Positions 38,586-47,443 are shown, numbered from the stretch's first letter. The stretch: DNA of 64,000 nt from an uncultured Eubacteriales bacterium (GCA_934393265.1 CAKRQL010000005.1:1-64000); one strand, 5' to 3'. Translations and numbers: made by a program. Notes: a model not told the origin generated them from the letters alone.

Positions 38586-39386
38586 ATGAAGTCCCGAGGG
38601 ACCCCGATAAAGACGGTTTACTATCGTGATGAGCTCTCCGACGAGTTCTCCGAGGCGGTGATAACTCCAAAGAAAATAGACGGGAGCTACCGGTATCTGC
38701 GGCGCGGATTTTTCGCCCGGCTCGCGCACATATTCTTCTACCGCGTCATAGCAATTCCGCTTGCCCTCTGCTACCTGAAGCTGAAATTTTGGCACCGGAT
38801 AGAAGGAAAAGAAAAGCTCCGCCCCTATAAAAAGACGGCGCGCTTTATCTACGGAAATCACACACAGCCGACGGCGGACGCGCTTATTCCCACATTTATA
38901 ACCCACCCCGAAAACGCCTACGTAATAGTCCACCCCGCGAATGTCTCGATGCCTGTGCTCGGTCGGGTGACGCCCTATATCGGCGCGCTCCCTCTTCCGG
39001 ACGGGCTCGCCGCGGTGAAAAATTTCAACTCTGCGCTTGACACACTTGTTTCCTCCGGCTCTCCGGTCTATATCTATCCGGAGGCACATATATGGCCCTA
39101 CTATACCGGCATACGCCCGTTCGCCGACAGGTCATTCATGTACCCGGTAAAATACGGTGCGCCGGTATTCTGCTTCACTAACGTCTACAAAAAAAGGAAG
39201 CACGGAAAATCCCCGACGATAGTCACATATATTGACGGTCCGTTTTTCCCGGACAAGGCACTCCCGCGTGACAAGGCGCGGGAGGCTCTCCGGTGCCGTG
39301 TGCTCTCCGCCATGAGAGAGCGCGCCGCGCTCTCCGACTGCGAATACATCCGTTACCTACCCGTAGCGGACGAAAGGAAAATTTAA
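38586..39386 (+). CDS. PlsC-like lysophospholipid acyltransferase
   Basis: 266 residues. After an N-terminal membrane-associated segment (about 40-65), the acyltransferase block reads YGNHTQPTAD (near 98-107) and YPEAHIWPYYTGIR (near 165-178). The canonical active site is N-H-x4-D; here His and Asp are five apart (HTQPTAD), so the spacing is unusual. It probably transfers acyl chains to glycerol phosphate or a glycolipid head group. The ATG at 38586 follows GGAGAGGCGG and the promoter at 38493. Two bases separate it from the GT8 gene. Confidence 0.75.
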   Translation: MKSRGTPIKTVYYRDELSDEFSEAVITPKKIDGSYRYLRRGFFARLAHIFFYRVIAIPLALCYLKLKFWHRIEGKEKLRPYKKTARFIYGNHTQPTADALIPTFITHPENAYVIVHPANVSMPVLGRVTPYIGALPLPDGLAAVKNFNSALDTLVSSGSPVYIYPEAHIWPYYTGIRPFADRSFMYPVKYGAPVFCFTNVYKKRKHGKSPTIVTYIDGPFFPDKALPRDKAREALRCRVLSAMRERAALSDCEYIRYLPVADERKI

Positions 39387-39388
39387 GA

Positions 39389-40231
39389 ATGATGAATGTC
39401 ATGTTCGCGGGAAACAGCCGCGTTTTTGACGGAATACTCACCTGCGCGCTGTCGATATTCCGCCGCTCCGAGCAGAGGTGCGGCATACATTTCTATGTTC
39501 TCACAATGGATGTAAGCCACATAAAGCCGGAGTATACGGCGATAGACGACTCTGCCATTGCCTTTCTCGACAGGGTGGCAAAGGAATATCACCCCGACAA
39601 CTGCTTTACGAAAATCGACGTAACCGACCTCTACCGCGAGGAGTTTGCCGCGTGCCCGAACGAGGACGCCTACTGCTCCCCCTATACTCTCATACGCCTG
39701 TTTGCGGACAGGCTCCCGCTCCCCGATAAGATACTCTACCTCGACGCCGATATAATGTTCAACCGCGACATTGATTTGCTCTATTCCGTCGACGTATCGG
39801 CTGTCGAATACGCCGCGGCGAGAGACCACTACGGAAAATATCTCGTCAACCCGAATTACATAAACGCGGGCGTCATACTCATGAATCTTCAGAAAATGCG
39901 CGAAACCGGAATACTCACGAGGGCGCGCGCGCTGCTGCGCGAAAAGAAGCTGCCCTTTGCCGACCAGTCCGCGCTCATACGCTCCACTACCTCAAGGCTG
40001 CTGCTTCCGCAGAAATTCAACGATCAGAAGTTTCTTCATAAGCATACGGTGGTGCGCCACTTTTCAAAGCGTCTCTTCTGGCTCCCCTACCCCCACACGG
40101 ACAACATAAAGCAGTGGGACGTCAGCAGAGTTCACCGTGTGTTCGGCTACTATTGCTTCGACGATATTCTCTACGAATACATATATCTTCGCAAGACCTA
40201 TAACAAGGAGATAAAACAGGATGAACGCTAA
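39389..40231 (+). CDS. Glycosyltransferase family 8
   Basis: 280 residues. GT8 pattern: N-terminal MNVMFAGNSRVFDGILTC, the metal-binding DXD in YLDADIMFN (near 117-125) and NAGVILMNLQKMR (near 157-169). It should transfer a hexose from a UDP or similar donor to lipid or wall polymer. The ATG at 39389 follows AAAGGAA and overlaps nothing; its end overlaps the next start by 11 bases, so translation is coupled. Confidence 0.87.
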   Translation: MMNVMFAGNSRVFDGILTCALSIFRRSEQRCGIHFYVLTMDVSHIKPEYTAIDDSAIAFLDRVAKEYHPDNCFTKIDVTDLYREEFAACPNEDAYCSPYTLIRLFADRLPLPDKILYLDADIMFNRDIDLLYSVDVSAVEYAAARDHYGKYLVNPNYINAGVILMNLQKMRETGILTRARALLREKKLPFADQSALIRSTTSRLLLPQKFNDQKFLHKHTVVRHFSKRLFWLPYPHTDNIKQWDVSRVHRVFGYYCFDDILYEYIYLRKTYNKEIKQDER

Positions 40232-42008
40232 ACCGATAATTCCGGTATTCTATGCCTGTGACGATAATTTTGTGAAATTCACGATGGTGTCGATAGCCTC
40301 GATGCTCGAAAATGCGTCCGACGAATACCGTTACGAGATACACATACTCCATACCGATATACAGCCCGAGACAATGAACGCGGTCTACCGCATGCAGCGC
40401 CCCGGCGTGGAAATAAGATTTGACAATGTGAGCGCATATCTGCGCTCGATATCCGATATACTCCCGATACGCGACTACTACACGAAAACAACCTATTTCC
40501 GTCTCTTTATCGCCGAGATGTTTCCCGGGATAAAGAAGGCTGTATATATCGACAGCGACACTGTCGTTATCGGCGACATATCAAAGATGTACGAGACCGA
40601 GCTTACAGAGAACGACTGGCTCGGTGCCTGCCACGAACAGGCAATGGTGCAGGAGGATGTCTACGGCACATACGTCGAGCGCTGTCTCGGAATAGACAGA
40701 AACAGCTACTTCAACGCCGGGGTGCTCCTCATAAACTGCGAGCAGTTCAGGAGGCAGAACATACTCGGAAAATTTGCCGCCATGCTCCGTGTCTACAACT
40801 TCGTCGTGACGCAGGACGAGGATTATCTGAATGTTATATGTCACGGGCACGTGAAATTCCTGCACCAGGGCTTCAACACCGAGGTGTTCGGCGTTATTCC
40901 CATTCCGGAGGATGAAATATGCGTGCTCCACTATATCATGGTGTCGAAGCCGTGGCACTTCCCGGACTGCAGGTATGGAGAGTACTTCTGGGAATATGCC
41001 GCAAAGACCGAGGTCTACCGCGATATACTGAAAATTGCGGAGGATTACACCGACGAGCAGAGAAAATCCGACTTCGACTCCTGCGACCGCCTCGCCGCGC
41101 TCGCCCGGAGCGAGACCCTGCGCGAGGACAACTATCTGAACACGCAAAAAAAGAATAACTGTTCGCCGGACAGACAGAAAATCCTCGACAAGATAGACCG
41201 CTTTGAGCTCGAGGGACGGTTTGACGAGGATGTGGAGGACGACCCTCCCGGAAGAACCATAATGCCCTCCGAGGTGGACTACACACAGGAGAAAATCCGT
41301 ACACGGGTCATGGCTAAGCTCTCTCACTTCGTTGCGAAGCGGTATCTTAACCACATAGTAAAAAACGGGGATCTCGTTGTAAAGGAGATTATAGGCTCCG
41401 AGCACCTCGACTCCGTGCGCTCCGGCGCCGTCCTGACCTGCAACCACTTCAATGCGATGGACAGCTTTGCCATGCAAATGGCCTACATGAGCGCGCCGAC
41501 ACAGCGCCGCAGAAAGCTCTTCCGCGTTATACGCGAGGGAAACTATACCTCTTTCCCCGGTTTTTTCGGATTTCTCATGCGGCATTTCTACACTCTCCCT
41601 CTCTCCTCGAATATCGGGACGCAGAAGGAGTTTATCCACGCGGTTGACACCCTGCTGCGCCGCGGGGATTTCGTCCTCGTGTACCCGGAGCAGAGCATGT
41701 GGTGGAATTACAGAAAGCCGAAGCCCCTGAAGAGCGGTGCCTACTACTTCGCGGCGCGCAACGGGCTCCCGGTCGTGCCCTGCTTTATAACCATGAGCGA
41801 CAGCGACAGGACGGACTCCTCCGGCTTTCCTGTCCAGGAATACACGATACACATAAGCAAGCCGATATACCCAGACCCCGAGCAGAATGTGCGCGAGAAC
41901 ACGCGCCGGATGCTCGATGAAAACTTCGGGGTCTGGAAGAATATATACGAAACGGTTTACGGTATACCCCTTGAATACAAGACCGTAAAGGAGGCGGCAG
42001 ACCTATGA
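40221..42008 (+). CDS. GT8 glycosyltransferase fused to PlsC acyltransferase
   Basis: 595 residues, two enzymes in one chain. Residues 1-270: GT8 domain with DXD in YIDSDTVVIGD (near 112-122) and NAGVLLINCEQFR (near 174-186). After a charged linker (about 275-350), an acyltransferase domain holds HFNAMD with His408 and Asp413 (H-x4-D) and YPEQSMWWNYR (near 487-497). A lipid head-group glycosylation and acylation in one protein is suggested. It overlaps the preceding GT8 gene by 11 bases and the serine dehydratase by 4. Confidence 0.87.
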   Translation: MNAKPIIPVFYACDDNFVKFTMVSIASMLENASDEYRYEIHILHTDIQPETMNAVYRMQRPGVEIRFDNVSAYLRSISDILPIRDYYTKTTYFRLFIAEMFPGIKKAVYIDSDTVVIGDISKMYETELTENDWLGACHEQAMVQEDVYGTYVERCLGIDRNSYFNAGVLLINCEQFRRQNILGKFAAMLRVYNFVVTQDEDYLNVICHGHVKFLHQGFNTEVFGVIPIPEDEICVLHYIMVSKPWHFPDCRYGEYFWEYAAKTEVYRDILKIAEDYTDEQRKSDFDSCDRLAALARSETLREDNYLNTQKKNNCSPDRQKILDKIDRFELEGRFDEDVEDDPPGRTIMPSEVDYTQEKIRTRVMAKLSHFVAKRYLNHIVKNGDLVVKEIIGSEHLDSVRSGAVLTCNHFNAMDSFAMQMAYMSAPTQRRRKLFRVIREGNYTSFPGFFGFLMRHFYTLPLSSNIGTQKEFIHAVDTLLRRGDFVLVYPEQSMWWNYRKPKPLKSGAYYFAARNGLPVVPCFITMSDSDRTDSSGFPVQEYTIHISKPIYPDPEQNVRENTRRMLDENFGVWKNIYETVYGIPLEYKTVKEAADL

Positions 42009-43201
42009 AATCGCTAAGAGAGCTTTACCGCGTCGGCAGAGGTCCGTCAAGTTCTCACACGATAGCACCCGGAAGAATAGCCGCCTATGCCCTCGCAAAA
42101 TACGGGCATGTGCCATACCGTGTACGGTTATTCGGCTCTCTCGCCCTCACGGGACAGGGGCACGGAACCGACAGAGTGATCCGCGAGGTGCTCGGCGACA
42201 GGACGGAGATAATCTTCGACACGGAGCGGCAGGACCTCCCGCATCCGAACTACATGGAGATATACGAGGTGACGGGGGACGGAGAGAGACTTCTCTTCAC
42301 CGCCGTCTCCCCCGGAGGAGGGGCAATTCTTATCGACGGGCAGGACCCGGACATATCGGGCGGTGAGGTGTACCCGGAGCAGAATTTCTCTGAAGTGCGC
42401 AAAAGCCTTATTGACCTCGGAATAACCCTCCCGGAATACGTAAGGCTCCGCGAGCCGGGAATATGCTCCTATCTTCTTGATATATGGAACGCTATGCGTG
42501 AGTCGGTCGAGCGGGGGCTCACCCGTGACGGGGTGCTCCCCGGGGGGCTGTCCCTTGAACGAAAGGCGCACTCGCTGATATCCGAAAATTCAAAATATGA
42601 GCCCTCGCTCATGCATGAGAGCCGTCGGCTCTCTGCCTACGCCCTTGCCGTCGCGGAGGAGAACGCCGACAACGGCATTGTTGTCACGGCGCCTACCTGC
42701 GGCTCTGCGGGGATACTCCCTGCCGTCCTCTACTATATGTACCGCGACTACGGAGTACGGGAGGGGGAGATACTCGACGCCCTCGCCGTCGCTGGGGTTA
42801 TCGGAAACACGGTGAAGCAGAACGCCTCAATAAGCGGGGCTGAATGCGGATGTCAGGCGGAGGTCGGCGTCGCGTGCTCTATGGCTGCGGCTGCGCTCGC
42901 GCAGATTTACGGGCTCGGCACCGAGGTTATTGAATGTGCGGCGGAGATAGCGCTCGAGCACAATCTCGGACTCACCTGCGACCCTGTCTGCGGGCTCGTG
43001 CAGATACCCTGTATCGAAAGAAACGCGATGGCGAGCATAAAGGCTATGAGCGCGGTCATGCTCGCGCGCTCGCTCGCAAAGAAGCAGAAGGTATCCTTCG
43101 ACAGTATAGTCGAGGTAATGTACCGTACAGGGCTCGACATGAGCTCGGATTACCGGGAGACGAGTGCCGGCGGGCTCGCAAAATTCTACACCGCGAAGTA
43201 A
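42005..43201 (+). CDS. sdaA: L-serine ammonia-lyase (single-chain, iron-sulfur type)
   Basis: 398 residues joining the beta-like N-terminal part (GRGPSSSHTIAPGRIAA, about 8-24) to the alpha-like C-terminal part (APTCGSAGILPAVL near 228, AECGCQAEVG near 279, DPVCGLVQIPCIERNA near 325). The cysteines in these motifs hold the labile 4Fe-4S cluster. The enzyme turns L-serine into pyruvate and ammonia. In many Firmicutes the two parts are separate genes (sdaAA/sdaAB); here they are one. It overlaps the preceding fusion gene by 4 bases, so it shares that transcript despite the different role. Confidence 0.92.
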   Translation: MKSLRELYRVGRGPSSSHTIAPGRIAAYALAKYGHVPYRVRLFGSLALTGQGHGTDRVIREVLGDRTEIIFDTERQDLPHPNYMEIYEVTGDGERLLFTAVSPGGGAILIDGQDPDISGGEVYPEQNFSEVRKSLIDLGITLPEYVRLREPGICSYLLDIWNAMRESVERGLTRDGVLPGGLSLERKAHSLISENSKYEPSLMHESRRLSAYALAVAEENADNGIVVTAPTCGSAGILPAVLYYMYRDYGVREGEILDALAVAGVIGNTVKQNASISGAECGCQAEVGVACSMAAAALAQIYGLGTEVIECAAEIALEHNLGLTCDPVCGLVQIPCIERNAMASIKAMSAVMLARSLAKKQKVSFDSIVEVMYRTGLDMSSDYRETSAGGLAKFYTAK

Positions 43202-43217
43202 AACCGTTTCAAAACCA

Positions 43218-43246
43218 TTGACTTTATACTTTTCGGGTGTTATACT
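43218..43246 (+). promoter_or_regulatory. Promoter for the exonuclease gene
   Basis: TTGACT, 17 bases, TATACT, 38 bases upstream of the ATG at 43285. Confidence 0.8.
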
Positions 43247-43284
43247 GTTTAAGTACAATATTAAATTTCAGCAAAGGAAACCTG

Positions 43285-44265
43285 ATGTACTATATAACAC
43301 TGGATCTTGAATGGAATCAGGCGTATGCGCAGAAAGCGATAGCCGTCCAGAAGCAGCTGTGCTGTCGGCTGCGCGGCGAGGTGATACAAATAGGGGCGGT
43401 AAAGCTCGACGAGGAGCTCAACCCCTGCGGCTCATATCAGATAATCGTCCGCCCGAAATACTTTAAGAAAATGCACCGTCACGTCTCGGTGCTCACCGGG
43501 ATTACGCAGGAGCAGATGGACCTCGGTGTCTCGCTGCCCGAGGCGGCAGAGTCATTCCGCAAATGGTGCGGCGAGGATTTCGCGTTTCTCACATGGGGTC
43601 CGGACGATATTCCCATGCTTGAGGACAATTTCAGAATACATAAGCTGCCGTATGAGTGGCTGCGCCGCACATACGACCTCCAGCACATATTCGGCATGGA
43701 ATGTGGCGAGCCGAAAAAGCAGCGTTCGCTCGAATATGCTATGGAGTACTACGGAATACCGCAGACGCTCCCCGCGCACGACGCGCTGAACGACGCATAT
43801 TTCACGGCTCTCGTCGCCGCGAGGATAAACGTGAAGGAGGGAATTAAAAAGCTCTCCGACCCGTCGGCGCAAAACCTCTCCGAATGGGTTATAGGCGACG
43901 CGGACGCGGGAGACGACGGATATGTCACGACGGCGGAGCTGCTCGCCGACGAGGCGGTGCGCATGCCGCCCTGCCCTATATGCCGCGAGAAGATGCAGCA
44001 GCTCACACGCGCACGGCACACAAAGGGACAGAAGTACACAAGCCTCGTCAGCTGTAAGCAGGACGGGACGATGTTCTTAACGCTCAGGCTCCACAAGAAT
44101 TTCAACGAGACGTGGCGCGCCCGCGCGGCACTCTCCCCCGCGACGGAGGAGGAAATAGCCGAATACAAAGCCGCCGTACAGCAGGACCTGAAGAACCGCA
44201 AGGCATATCGCCGTCCGCGGCGCAGGCAGTACAAAAACGGCTCCGGCGACGGCGGGACGGATTGA
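43285..44265 (+). CDS. DEDDh 3-prime to 5-prime exonuclease with zinc-ribbon-like tail
   Basis: 326 residues. The exonuclease core has LDLEWN (Asp and Glu near 6-8), HRHVSVLTGIT (near 66), LTWGPDDIPML (near 108) and AHDALNDAYF (His and Asp near 168-173), the DEDDh set seen in KapD-like and DNA polymerase III epsilon enzymes. After about residue 225 a tail carries CPICREKM and a later Cys, possibly one half of a zinc ribbon, then a basic, Arg-rich C-terminus that could bind nucleic acid. The ATG at 43285 has AAAGGAA; an ORF start further upstream is not supported. Confidence 0.82.
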   Translation: MYYITLDLEWNQAYAQKAIAVQKQLCCRLRGEVIQIGAVKLDEELNPCGSYQIIVRPKYFKKMHRHVSVLTGITQEQMDLGVSLPEAAESFRKWCGEDFAFLTWGPDDIPMLEDNFRIHKLPYEWLRRTYDLQHIFGMECGEPKKQRSLEYAMEYYGIPQTLPAHDALNDAYFTALVAARINVKEGIKKLSDPSAQNLSEWVIGDADAGDDGYVTTAELLADEAVRMPPCPICREKMQQLTRARHTKGQKYTSLVSCKQDGTMFLTLRLHKNFNETWRARAALSPATEEEIAEYKAAVQQDLKNRKAYRRPRRRQYKNGSGDGGTD

Positions 44266-44310
44266 TTTTCTCATATTTTCGCAAAAATCAAAAAAAATTC
44301 GTCAAAGCTA

Positions 44311-44339
44311 TTGCAATCCGTAAACAGTTATGCTATAAT
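44311..44339 (+). promoter_or_regulatory. Promoter for the 39-residue peptide gene
   Basis: TTGCAA, 17 bases, TATAAT with TGC directly before it. The wider block matches the rimP promoter (AAAGCTATTGCA and TATGCTATAAT). Confidence 0.85.
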
Positions 44340-44387
44340 CAAGCTACAATCAATTATGCTTCTCCCGTTTCACATGGGAGGAATATT

Positions 44388-44507
44388 ATGACATACGAAG
44401 TTCCTGTATGCGAAGTCATAAAGCTCGACAATGTAGATGTACTTACGGCAAGTTTCGGTGATATGAGTATCATCGATATGCCGAATAGTGATCCTACTAA
44501 CTACTGA
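44388..44507 (+). CDS. Small peptide gene, 39 residues, own promoter and terminator
   Basis: The peptide starts MTYEVPVCEVIKLDN and ends DMPNSDPTNY. It has its own promoter (44311), a very strong GGGAGGA ribosome binding site at 44376-44382, and a terminator at 44532. It is acidic, with no membrane helix or signal peptide. The start YExPxxExIxL followed by DVLTAS resembles short hypothetical proteins that I recall as widespread in gut Clostridia; their function is unknown to me. No modifying enzyme or exporter lies next to it, so calling it a RiPP precursor would be a guess. A longer frame running back into the exonuclease gene is not used. Confidence 0.75.
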   Translation: MTYEVPVCEVIKLDNVDVLTASFGDMSIIDMPNSDPTNY

Positions 44508-44531
44508 TTCGGGTAAGACTTTGACCGGGCG

Positions 44532-44573
44532 AAATGAGGGCGGCTATCCAATCGGCTTGCCCTCATTTTTCTT
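44532..44573 (+). terminator. Terminator of the small peptide gene
   Basis: AAATGAGGGC pairs with GCCCTCATTT, then TTCTTCTT. It lies 25 bases after the peptide stop codon. Confidence 0.9.
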
Positions 44574-44631
44574 CTTGACTGACACATTCGGGGCAGACCG
44601 AAAGAACACAAAAGAACTTGTGTTCTTTCTT

Positions 44632-44862
44632 CCGCCGTTTTCGTTCTCTGCCGTATGAAATACGGCTACGAGACCGAAGAACGACGACTCTGCCTCCGAC
44701 TGTGCCAGCCAATCGCTCCGCACTCTGCCGTATGTAAATACGGCGACGAGACCGAAGAACGACGACTCTGCATCTGTCTATGTCAGCCAACCATTCTTTT
44801 TGGTTCAGCGCAGAACGGGAAAGTTGAAAATACTTTCCCTGCCGCCGTTTTCGTTCTCTGCC
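44632..44862. repeat. Tandem 78-bp repeat with variable palindromes, bounded by a 21-bp direct repeat
   Basis: The 21-base direct repeat (CCGCCGTTTTCGTTCTCTGC plus C) is at 44632-44652 and 44842-44862. Between them, units beginning GCCGTATGAAATACGGC (44650) and GCCGTATGTAAATACGGC (44728) share a 78-base period and the string GAGACCGAAGAACGACGACT. Other palindromes are present: AAAGAACACA/TGTGTTCTTT to the left (about 44600-44628), ACCA...TGGT (about 44790-44804) and GGAAAG...CTTTCC (about 44819-44839). The gap 44508-44943 has no other gene. Confidence 0.75.
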
Positions 44863-44883
44863 TCATTTGCTTTTAATAATTGA

Positions 44884-44918
44884 GCCGCACGGCGCATTGC
44901 GCCGTGCGGTTCTCTTTT
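44884..44918. terminator. GC-rich hairpin, probable terminator
   Basis: GCCGCACGGCGC pairs with GCGCCGTGCGGT and is followed on the plus strand by TCTCTTTT. It also lies 26 bases downstream of the stop of the minus-strand lipoprotein gene and may serve it. Confidence 0.7.
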
Positions 44919-44943
44919 CGGTTTCGGTTTTTTGCCGTGTTGA

Positions 44944-47364
44944 TTACTGTTCCTTTATATAGGGAATATTCTTTATTGCATTGCAGCTTGAATTTGTAAG
45001 CGAGACGGTGCCGCCCGTCACGTTCCTCACCGTGACGCTCGTCGGGAGGGTGTACGGGTTCACCGTATCCGTGCTCGGGTCATAGGTGCTCGCGGCGCCG
45101 CGCACGACGGGCGAGAGAACATATATCTTCGGAGATGATGAGGTAGAGACAACCGTGAAGCCGTCTACGCTTATGCTCTTTGCAAGCGTGCACTTATATC
45201 CGAACCAGTGCCCTGTGCCGTTACTCAGAACATAATTTGCCTGTATCACATAGGCGGTCGAGCCTGCGCCCTCAAGCCGGCAGTCCTTTATGTTGATGTC
45301 GCCGTCCCACGTCGCGCCGTAATCCTCGCGCAGGGTCAGGAAAACCGAGCCGTAACGGGTCACATTTTCTATCACAAGGTCTCCGCCGCCGATAATCGTT
45401 ATGCCTATTCCGATAGTGCTGTCCTTTATCGTCGCGTTCCAGCAGCCCTTATGCGCGTCAAAGCGGGAGAGGGTGCAGCCCGTCATCGAGAGGTTTTTAC
45501 TGTAATTCGAGGCATGGACACCCCATGCGACGCGCTGATTTCTGAACGCCTGCGAAGCCGTGCTCTGCGACTGAACACAGTCGACCCAACGGACGTCGTT
45601 TGAAAGCGAGGAATATGTATCGTATGTTCCCGAGCTGTACACCTTATGTCCTGTCATGACGCAGGAATTAATCTCGACATTCGTCGAGTTGTATACTCCG
45701 AAGAAGCCCATATAAGGCGCGCCGGTATTCCCCTCGTCGGTTATATAATGCTTTACGCCGGTTATCACCGTGTTACTGCGGTAAACCGCTATTCCGCGGC
45801 GGTAATAGTAGGCGACATCAGCGGCATTTGCCCTCGTTGTGACCGTGCCGCCGGTGAGAGTTATGCCCTTTACGTCCGCACGGTATGCCACCGCCTGGGT
45901 TATCTCGTCGTAATCCCAGAGTATCGGGGTCGAGGGGTCTACGTTTCCGTCCGCGTCGACAAGTATTATCTCCTGCGTATCCTGCCCGTTATCCTGATTT
46001 GCGCCGTATCTTATATACTTTTTCGCCCCGCTCCAACGGAGGTAGACGAGTGCCGGGTAACCGAGGCTGACGCCTATATTCGTCTGTCCGGCACGCAGAG
46101 AGCCGATGTCGCTTATCGTAGCGGGGGCGTAATCCGACTCTATCATAAAGACCTCATAGCTTCTCGAGCTGTTTGCAGAGTCTATGCCCCTGTCGTCGAA
46201 TATGAACGAAGCACCGGTCCAGACAGTGTCGGTCTTTACGCTTATCGAATCGGGGTGCGCGCCTATATAGTAGGTTGCGCCCGGGGTGGCATATACGCGC
46301 TGTCCCGTTTGATTTGCCCTTGCATGTGCCGCCTTTATAGCGAGGAAATCGTCGGTCACGCCGTCTCCGACAGCACCGAAGTCCGAATAATACAATTTCG
46401 TCACATCACGGCTCCAGCTGTAGCCGTCCGGGAGCGAAACGCTCTCCGCGCCGGAGAGAAAGACCTCATTCATAAATTCGGAATAGGTCTCGGCGAAAAG
46501 CGAGGGAACGGAGCAGCCTATCGTTATTTTCTTCCCCGATATACTGACGAGGAAGCCGTATCCTCCGGTCTCCTCCTCTGTCGCAGCAGTGAAAGATATA
46601 ACATAGTCTCCCGGCTTATCGGCAAATTCAAGCCACGCGCCGGCGGATTTATAGAGAGTGTCGCGGAAGGCGGTCGCAAGTGCGCGCACATCATTATCCG
46701 ACGGGGCGGCATACAGAGACCAGAGAGAAATATCATAGCCGGAGAGAGCTATGCTTTTCAGCTCATACTCCGTATGCACTGTCTCGGAAAGCGAACGCGG
46801 GACACGGACGGTCTTTCCGTCGTCGCGCACCTCAAGTGCGGAGAGAAGCTTATTAACCGCAGTCGCGGCAATATCCGGCGAGCCGGGGACTATCACCACG
46901 CGGTCTCCAACCGTTTTTATGACATATCCGAGGTCGCCGACGGTGTGAACATCGACGGCACAGTCCTCGCGGAACATGAGATTATCGCCGAGGAGAATCT
47001 CACAGTCGGAGACGCTGCCGCTCTTGTAATCCTCCGCGCGGGTCGTCTCTATCCCGAGCTCCGAGAAGTACTCTTTCATCGTAGTAAATGCGGAATACAC
47101 GAGCGGGTCAAGGTTTCCGCCGGTTATGAACTGAAATTCCGCCGTGCCGTCCTTTACAAGATATATGTAGTTTTCGGTATCCGGCGGCTCGGTACTCCCG
47201 CCATTATTTCCGCCGCCACCGTTTCCGCCGTTGTTGCCGCCGTTGTTGCCGCCGTTATTACCGCCGTTATTTCCGCCGCCGATCTTCAGAATACACGAAG
47301 CCGCGGAAAGAGCCACGGCGATTACAAGGGCGAGCGTGAGCAGTGCCGATATGAGTTTTTTCAT
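44944..47364 (-). CDS. Secreted lipoprotein with right-handed beta-helix (pectate lyase-like) domain
   Basis: 806 residues. A signal peptide (MKKLISALLTLALVIAVALS) ends in a lipobox-like AAS-C with Cys24, so the protein is probably anchored outside the membrane. A Gly/Asn linker (about 29-57, repeating GGNN) follows. A mixed domain lies at about 60-320. Then the pectate lyase superfamily 3 start (DFGAVGDGVTDDFLAIKAAH, near 326-345) opens a long beta-helix of repeated Ser/Asn-rich turns to the end. It could cut or bind plant or mucus polysaccharide; the substrate is not known. The ATG at 47364 has GGAGGTG just before it. Confidence 0.82.
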   Translation of the reverse strand: MKKLISALLTLALVIAVALSAASCILKIGGGNNGGNNGGNNGGNNGGNGGGGNNGGSTEPPDTENYIYLVKDGTAEFQFITGGNLDPLVYSAFTTMKEYFSELGIETTRAEDYKSGSVSDCEILLGDNLMFREDCAVDVHTVGDLGYVIKTVGDRVVIVPGSPDIAATAVNKLLSALEVRDDGKTVRVPRSLSETVHTEYELKSIALSGYDISLWSLYAAPSDNDVRALATAFRDTLYKSAGAWLEFADKPGDYVISFTAATEEETGGYGFLVSISGKKITIGCSVPSLFAETYSEFMNEVFLSGAESVSLPDGYSWSRDVTKLYYSDFGAVGDGVTDDFLAIKAAHARANQTGQRVYATPGATYYIGAHPDSISVKTDTVWTGASFIFDDRGIDSANSSRSYEVFMIESDYAPATISDIGSLRAGQTNIGVSLGYPALVYLRWSGAKKYIRYGANQDNGQDTQEIILVDADGNVDPSTPILWDYDEITQAVAYRADVKGITLTGGTVTTRANAADVAYYYRRGIAVYRSNTVITGVKHYITDEGNTGAPYMGFFGVYNSTNVEINSCVMTGHKVYSSGTYDTYSSLSNDVRWVDCVQSQSTASQAFRNQRVAWGVHASNYSKNLSMTGCTLSRFDAHKGCWNATIKDSTIGIGITIIGGGDLVIENVTRYGSVFLTLREDYGATWDGDINIKDCRLEGAGSTAYVIQANYVLSNGTGHWFGYKCTLAKSISVDGFTVVSTSSSPKIYVLSPVVRGAASTYDPSTDTVNPYTLPTSVTVRNVTGGTVSLTNSSCNAIKNIPYIKEQ

Positions 47365-47414
47365 ATTCACCTCCGGAAAAATCATGCGTTGACCGATTTT
47401 ATCTTCTTTATTAC

Positions 47415-47443
47415 ATTATACTCCCGCGCGCATAAAAAATCAA
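47415..47443 (-). promoter_or_regulatory. Promoter for the beta-helix lipoprotein gene
   Basis: On the minus strand TTGATT, 17 bases, TATAAT, 51 bases upstream of the ATG. Confidence 0.75.

Noticed and set aside
44388..44507. RiPP (ribosomal peptide) precursor with maturation cluster
   Set aside because: No radical SAM, cyclase, lanthipeptide or exporter gene lies next to the peptide gene, so only an unassigned small peptide is reported.
44632..44862. Possible CRISPR array or second small coding gene
   Set aside because: Only two long units, with palindromic differences; reading frames across it have no start signals.
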